Positions 59,693 to 64,000 of a stretch of DNA of 64,000 nt are shown here, in pieces (the stretch's first letter is position 1; every line of letters begins with the position of its first letter). The notes under the pieces were generated by a model. The model did no database searches and had not been told where the DNA came from. It saw only the letters and a list, made by a program, of their open reading frames with translations. The stretch is taken from contig CAJNDS010002098.1 in assembly GCA_905221605.1 (NCBI GenBank), positions 361,374 through 425,373 of the forward strand, read 5' to 3'. The DNA comes from Symbiodinium natans (lineage: Eukaryota > Sar > Dinophyceae > Suessiales > Symbiodiniaceae). Both the position numbers and the translations under genes were made by a program.

Positions 59693-60124
59693 AAGGCCGA
59701 ATCTCCCCCCAGAAGTTTCATCTTGACCACGAAACCAAGAATCCCACGTCAGAACTCAGAAGCTGCTCAGCATCTCTCGCCTTTTTACGGTTGCCGGCAG
59801 GCAGTCTCCGTAGACATAGTGCGCCCCAGGGTAACTTTACTTTAAGGGGCTACCCTAAACCCCAAAGCCAGTGAGGCATGTGCACTCCCGGCGAACGTTC
59901 TGGGTTCCGGGTTCGGGCCTCGTGTTTTGGATTGCCTTACTCAACATCCGTCTCCTGCGATACTCTAAGTGTCCCTAGCAGCAAGCATCTATCATGCAGT
60001 TCCCAGATGACTCCTCGCGTGGCACAGACCTTGCTAAATGGGGGAGGGGGGGTGGGGGGGGGTGTCGGTTGCTGCACCTGAGCCTTAGATTCTGTCGAGT
60101 GCTTTGAAGGTCTGGGGTTCGGGG

Positions 60125-60261
60125 TTTGGCGTGCTTCCAGGTCCAATCCGCCTGCGAGGAGCCCGGCAGGAACCACGAACTCTACCTCATCTAGCTCCCA
60201 GGGTCGTCTCCTTCCGCTCTCCTTCTTCTGCGGCGGTGCTTCCGCCTCAGTGAGCATGGCG
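60125..60261 (-). CDS. Host-gene exon, unknown domain
   Basis: Minus frame TEAEAPPQKKESGRRRPWEL then DEVEFVVPAGLLAGGLDLE. The acceptor may be CACTGAG inside this interval; a GC donor (CTC-GCAGGC) fits. Charged N-terminal part, hydrophobic C-terminal part. Confidence 0.5.
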
Positions 60262-60299
60262 GGCCCATTCAGCCCGAAACCATGACATCCCCCAACCCC

Positions 60300-62220
60300 T
60301 CAAACCTCAAAGTGCTGCATACTAAAACATTCCAACAATCTTTTGCCATCTGTGACGTATCCCATCTGTGAGCTAAGGGTGCTTCCACAAGGCCAACCCT
60401 CGACGAATGAGCTGACACAGGAATGGTTTTGTTGCCTGAAATTCAACTGCATTGCTTGTCCAACCGTGTGTGTTGCTCCCCCCTTCCCCGCCTCCACCTC
60501 CTGTTGGTTGTTGCTCTTGATGGTTTTGCTGCGGTTTCTGTTGGCCCCACTCCCTCATGTGGATGGTGCCTCCCGATCCGTTGGCTGGTGTGCGCCCTCA
60601 CCTTGCAGGAATGGATTTGCGTTTGTTCCCACGAGGGGTAGGAAATCATCTCCCCCACCAACCGACATACCATAGTTCTCTCCCTCCCCCTCTCACACTT
60701 GGGGCCATGCCTAAGAAAGGAAAATGTTGAGTAAGTGCAGGCAAAGTGACACGCGCGGACTCAGATTCATTTCGACGGATTTATGCCGGATGCTGTAGGC
60801 AGTGTGCTCGGCGCTCAAGCGCACTTGCGAACCATGATCAGCAGCATATACAACCAACCGTGGTTTTCAGGTCTGTACAGAAGAGGGTGGGCCTCTCTGT
60901 CCAAGTTTCTCTATACTGAACGTTTTGTCTGTGCGGGTCGGGCTATCACAGGAACTATCCGGTTCTCCACCTGTGCAAGTGCTAGACATTTCTTACATGT
61001 AAATCTTGGAAATTGTTAAACTAGCTGCATCTTCAAATGTGTTGTTCATCATGCCAATTACTATGGTTCCGATAATCTTTATTCTTGAAGTGCGGCACTC
61101 TGCCAGGCTCCCAACTCACCGTCCTCGCGGCTCTTGGACCTGTCCTTGTCCGGGTCCTCGCACTGCGGAAGCTGCAGAGCAATGGACTCTTTTTTGTGAT
61201 CCTAGCTGCCTCACCTTGGAACGGTTTAGGGTTTAAGGTTTAGGGTTAGGGTTGAGGGTTTAGGGTTGAGGTTGAGGGTTGAAGGTCGAGGGTTTAGGGA
61301 CACCAAACCTGAACAGAAGGAATCTCAACTGAAGCCCTAAACTTCCGGAGCCCTCAACTTCCCTTACACCCGGTGTGGCCACGGCCCTTTGGCCCTGTCT
61401 GGCCTTGTGCCGCCGTCTATGTCGCTTTCTTTCTGGCTCGGCTCCTTCGAAGAGTGGGGCTTCTGACGGCTCTCAAGTTCAGAGCTGAAGCTGAGAAGCC
61501 TGCTGCTGTTGTCTAGCATGAATCATCTCCTTGCAAAGACCGCAGTCCGGGTCATTTCAGATACAGGTTCTGTGCAGCCTGCAGCCGGTTTTTGCTTCAG
61601 TCACAAAGGCCCAAGAACCAAGAGACGCGATCTTGCAACTGCCGGTGCGCAGCTCACACAAGGCGTCTCAATCTCGAAATCATGAGGCTCCCAAGCTCTC
61701 TCTCTCTCAATTGTAACATCTACGGCTATTGTGAAGGGCCCCAATGCAAGCAAGCCCTGAACAGTTCCTACTAATTGCTTAAGAACCCCGAAAGAACAAC
61801 TCATAAGGGCAATACAGGGATTATATGTTTTATTCTTTTGGGGTTCTGAAGCAAATAGTAGGTTCTCTTGCATATTCCATACGGCATGCGGGTCAGCAGT
61901 CCGTCTGTCGCGGCCGGTGCCTGACGCTGGGGCGGTATGGCCAGCTTTGGCACACCAGCTCTTGGTTGCTTTGGAGCTTTTGGGCTCTGAAGTGTGGGGC
62001 TGAGCATTAAAACAAAAAACAAACTGCTTAGGACTCGAGGCTTGTGGAGGAGTGCTCCAGGCTAGAGGCTGTGTGGGCAAGGGTTAGAGGGAATTGTCGA
62101 AGCGCGGAAGAAGGTGGGTTTGCTGTCTAGGTACGGTGTCAGACCCCTACACCCAGGGGTTTCCAGCGCAGGACCTCAGTTCAGGAGCGGGGGGACCAGA
62201 GTGCCATGGCAAACTCTACT
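60300..62220. other. No confident gene
   Basis: Holds a telomere-like block at 61205-61300 and a small palindromic repeat at 61783-61846 (AGAACCCCGAAAGAA mirrored by TTCTTTTGGGGTTCT), related to 32583-32712. Confidence 0.4.
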
Positions 62221-62224
62221 CCGC

Positions 62225-62257
62225 CTGCACGTCCCCCGGCGGTGCATCCGCAGGCGC
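62225..62257 (-). CDS. Possible short exon related to 63059-63154
   Basis: Eleven codons on minus, APADAPPGDVQ, ending at CAG-GCGGAG. The last eight residues equal the end of the exon at 63059-63154. Plus is also open (MANSTPPARPPAVHPQAP). Confidence 0.4.
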
Positions 62258-63058
62258 CTTACATGGGCCCTAAAACTCGGAAACCCACAACTCTCGAAGC
62301 CATGCCAAAACAGGAGTCTAGAGGATTGGGCCAGCTTTGAGTCACAGCATTTGCTGAAGTGCCTACGATGGTGCTGGGGATATCGGGGTTCTGAGCTGGC
62401 CTTTGTTGCTTGCAGGGTGTTGTGACATTGAACACTTTGGAGGCTGATGGGTTTTCTACGGCCGATCTATTGCCAAGATCTAACTTTTCAAGTTTGGTGT
62501 CCGAGAACAGCGAAGCTGATACGTCTGCGGAACCTAACGACGACTCGAGACTGACCGGCTCAAAGGCGGACAGCCATTCATTCCACGGCTCCGGCTGTCC
62601 ACTGCGCACTCCCAATAACTAGAATCCCTATTTGTCAGCACAAGGCTCCAAACAGATTGTAAAAAATGCGTCGCGGCTGTTGCAACAAACGTCTTGGAGG
62701 GCAGAACGGCGTTTGAAGTTTCAAGGCTTGGCGCAGACTGCTCCGGGCTTCTAGACTCCTAGGATTCAAGTTATGCAAATACTGCTAATCCGCACCAAGC
62801 TTGCCAAATCTGCAAGGCTGCCGAAGACGCAAGTAACCTCGATTGCTGGGTATGCTGAGCTATAACTGTCGTTATAGCCCACCCGAAGTATGCCTCAACC
62901 CTAACATATTCCACAACCCGATGCCTACAGTGGCTTACACCCTCTATACTAACTTTGAGCGCTGTGATTTGGTGTGGGTGGTTTAGAGTTTGGGGTCCAG
63001 GGTCCAGGGCTCAGGGTTCAGGGTTTAGGGTTTGGGGTTGGGCGCAGCAAGGGGGGGC

Positions 63059-63154
63059 CTGGACGTCTCCCGGCGGGGCGTCCATCGGTGCCCCGTCTGC
63101 CTCGGGGGCCTGGCAAAGGGAGCGCAGGAGCGTGAAGGAGGCGGGGGCCTCGCT
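63059..63154 (-). CDS. Host-gene exon, 32 codons
   Basis: Exactly 32 codons on minus between AAATCCAG and a CAG-GC donor: SEAPASFTLLRSLCQAPE then ADGAPMDAPPGDVQ. Phase 0 at both ends. Unknown protein. Confidence 0.65.
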
Positions 63155-63433
63155 CTGGATTTAGCTAATTAAGGGCCTCGTTCATTAGAATATGGGGGGA
63201 GGCTAAATCGGCACAGTGCCGAGTTGTTCAACACCCTTCTGATCATGAACAGGAAGTGGGCTCCAGGCCTTTAGGGATTCAGAGCTTCACAGGTTCGAGA
63301 TCTGAGGGTTTTGCAGCACTGGGGTTTGGGCGAAGAGCCAGCAGATCTCATTTGCGGCTCTTGGTTTTAGCTCAGGAATTAGGGAGACTGCGGCCACAAT
63401 AGTTGCACTCGCCTTCGGCCCTCAATGCAAGTA

Positions 63434-63447
63434 GGGGGGGGGGGGGG
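63434..63447. repeat. Poly-G tract (14)
   Basis: 14 uninterrupted G on plus. Confidence 0.95.
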
Positions 63448-63920
63448 TAGTTTTTGTACACAATCCAACCTGGGAATCAAAAACTCGCAAACCAGCGCGT
63501 CGGGTCTCGGGGCTTCGGGGACACTCCCCACCCCAGTCCCCACTGCAAGTCCCACCGAGACCTGCCTCTGCTCTTTCTGCTCTGCGGCGTTTTCGACCTT
63601 CGCCATCGCCTGTTTAGGAGGGGTTTTGTGAACCATAGCCCATCCTGGGTGCAGCTTTGCATCATTTCGGGTTTGGGGCTTGGGGTGTAGGCTTTGAGGC
63701 TTGAGGAGCTTAAGGAATACAAGGAGGGTTTGGTTGGGGGGGATGGTAACCGCAAGTCAACTATCAAACTCTGTTCAGCTTCGGATTACTGCGTAAGCGT
63801 TTGGGTTTTGGATTACTGCATAGTGGTTTGCTGTTGCGCTCAAGAGCTGGACCTGAAACTGAGCTTCAACCCCTCGTAAACGGTTGGGGCTTGCAGGGTC
63901 TAGGATTCACTGCAATTCTG

Positions 63921-64000
63921 TACACCCTAAACCCCAAAGCCCCAAACCCTAAACACCTAAACCCTAAACACCTAAACACCTAAACACCTAAACACCTAAA
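63921..64000. repeat. Telomere-variant array (CCCTAAA to CACCTAAA)
   Basis: Begins with CCCTAAA/CCCCAAA units and passes into tandem 8-mers ACACCTAA that run off the window end. Confidence 0.9.

Overview
The window reads as nuclear DNA of a dinoflagellate alveolate. Four things point there: the plant/dinoflagellate-type telomere word TTTAGGG scattered throughout, short GC3-rich exon islands with GT, GC and GA donors, nearly all well-supported coding on one strand (minus), and a Ty1/copia retrotransposon carrying the ALYGHPDAG reverse-transcriptase block and PCTGGS module I know from dinoflagellate copia elements. The species cannot be named from this sequence.

Layout. From 0.7 to about 36.6 kb and again from 57.4 to 63.2 kb there are no long genes. 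There are about thirty short exon-like islands, the best of them all on the minus strand. They include leucine-rich-repeat exons at 6.7-7.9 kb, Pro/Gly/Tyr-rich exons at 11.4-14.6 kb, a spliced exon pair with matching phase at 17.6-18.0 kb, and isolated exons elsewhere. The sequence between them is filled with telomere-like (TTTAGGG/CCCTAAA)n blocks, poly-G runs, a GA microsatellite, a shortened 5S rRNA-like sequence and several families of small terminal-inverted-repeat elements. One family, with five copies of about 100-170 bp, has 8-bp target duplications, all copies in the same orientation, and a duplicated target that always begins with G on the coding strand. Removing the element and one target copy restores an open frame at two sites. 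This is how introners (transposon-born introns) behave.

The centre, 36,775-56,062, is one 19.3-kb Ty1/copia-type LTR retrotransposon on the minus strand. It has identical 298-bp LTRs (TG...CA), a 5-bp target duplication GGCCC, a half-tRNA-type primer-binding site and a polypurine tract. Gag (coiled coil, capsid-like region, two CCCH fingers), protease and integrase lie in an 1821-codon frame. Pol continues in a second frame and then in a 3864-codon frame. That last frame opens at RT motif A, continues through RNase H, and carries about 3,400 further codons of cargo: a methyltransferase-like PCTGGS module, Cys-rich fingers, a CCHC knuckle and a domain resembling the RNA 2'-phosphotransferase Tpt1/KptA. 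This copy has a frameshift in the integrase tail and lacks the N-terminal RT fingers, so it is probably not autonomous despite its recent insertion.

Limits. All exon calls come from hand translation, open frames and splice-like borders; no alignment or transcript was available. GC3-rich exons are often open on both strands, and this is stated where it matters. Coordinates of telomere-like blocks and of the older repeat families are approximate.
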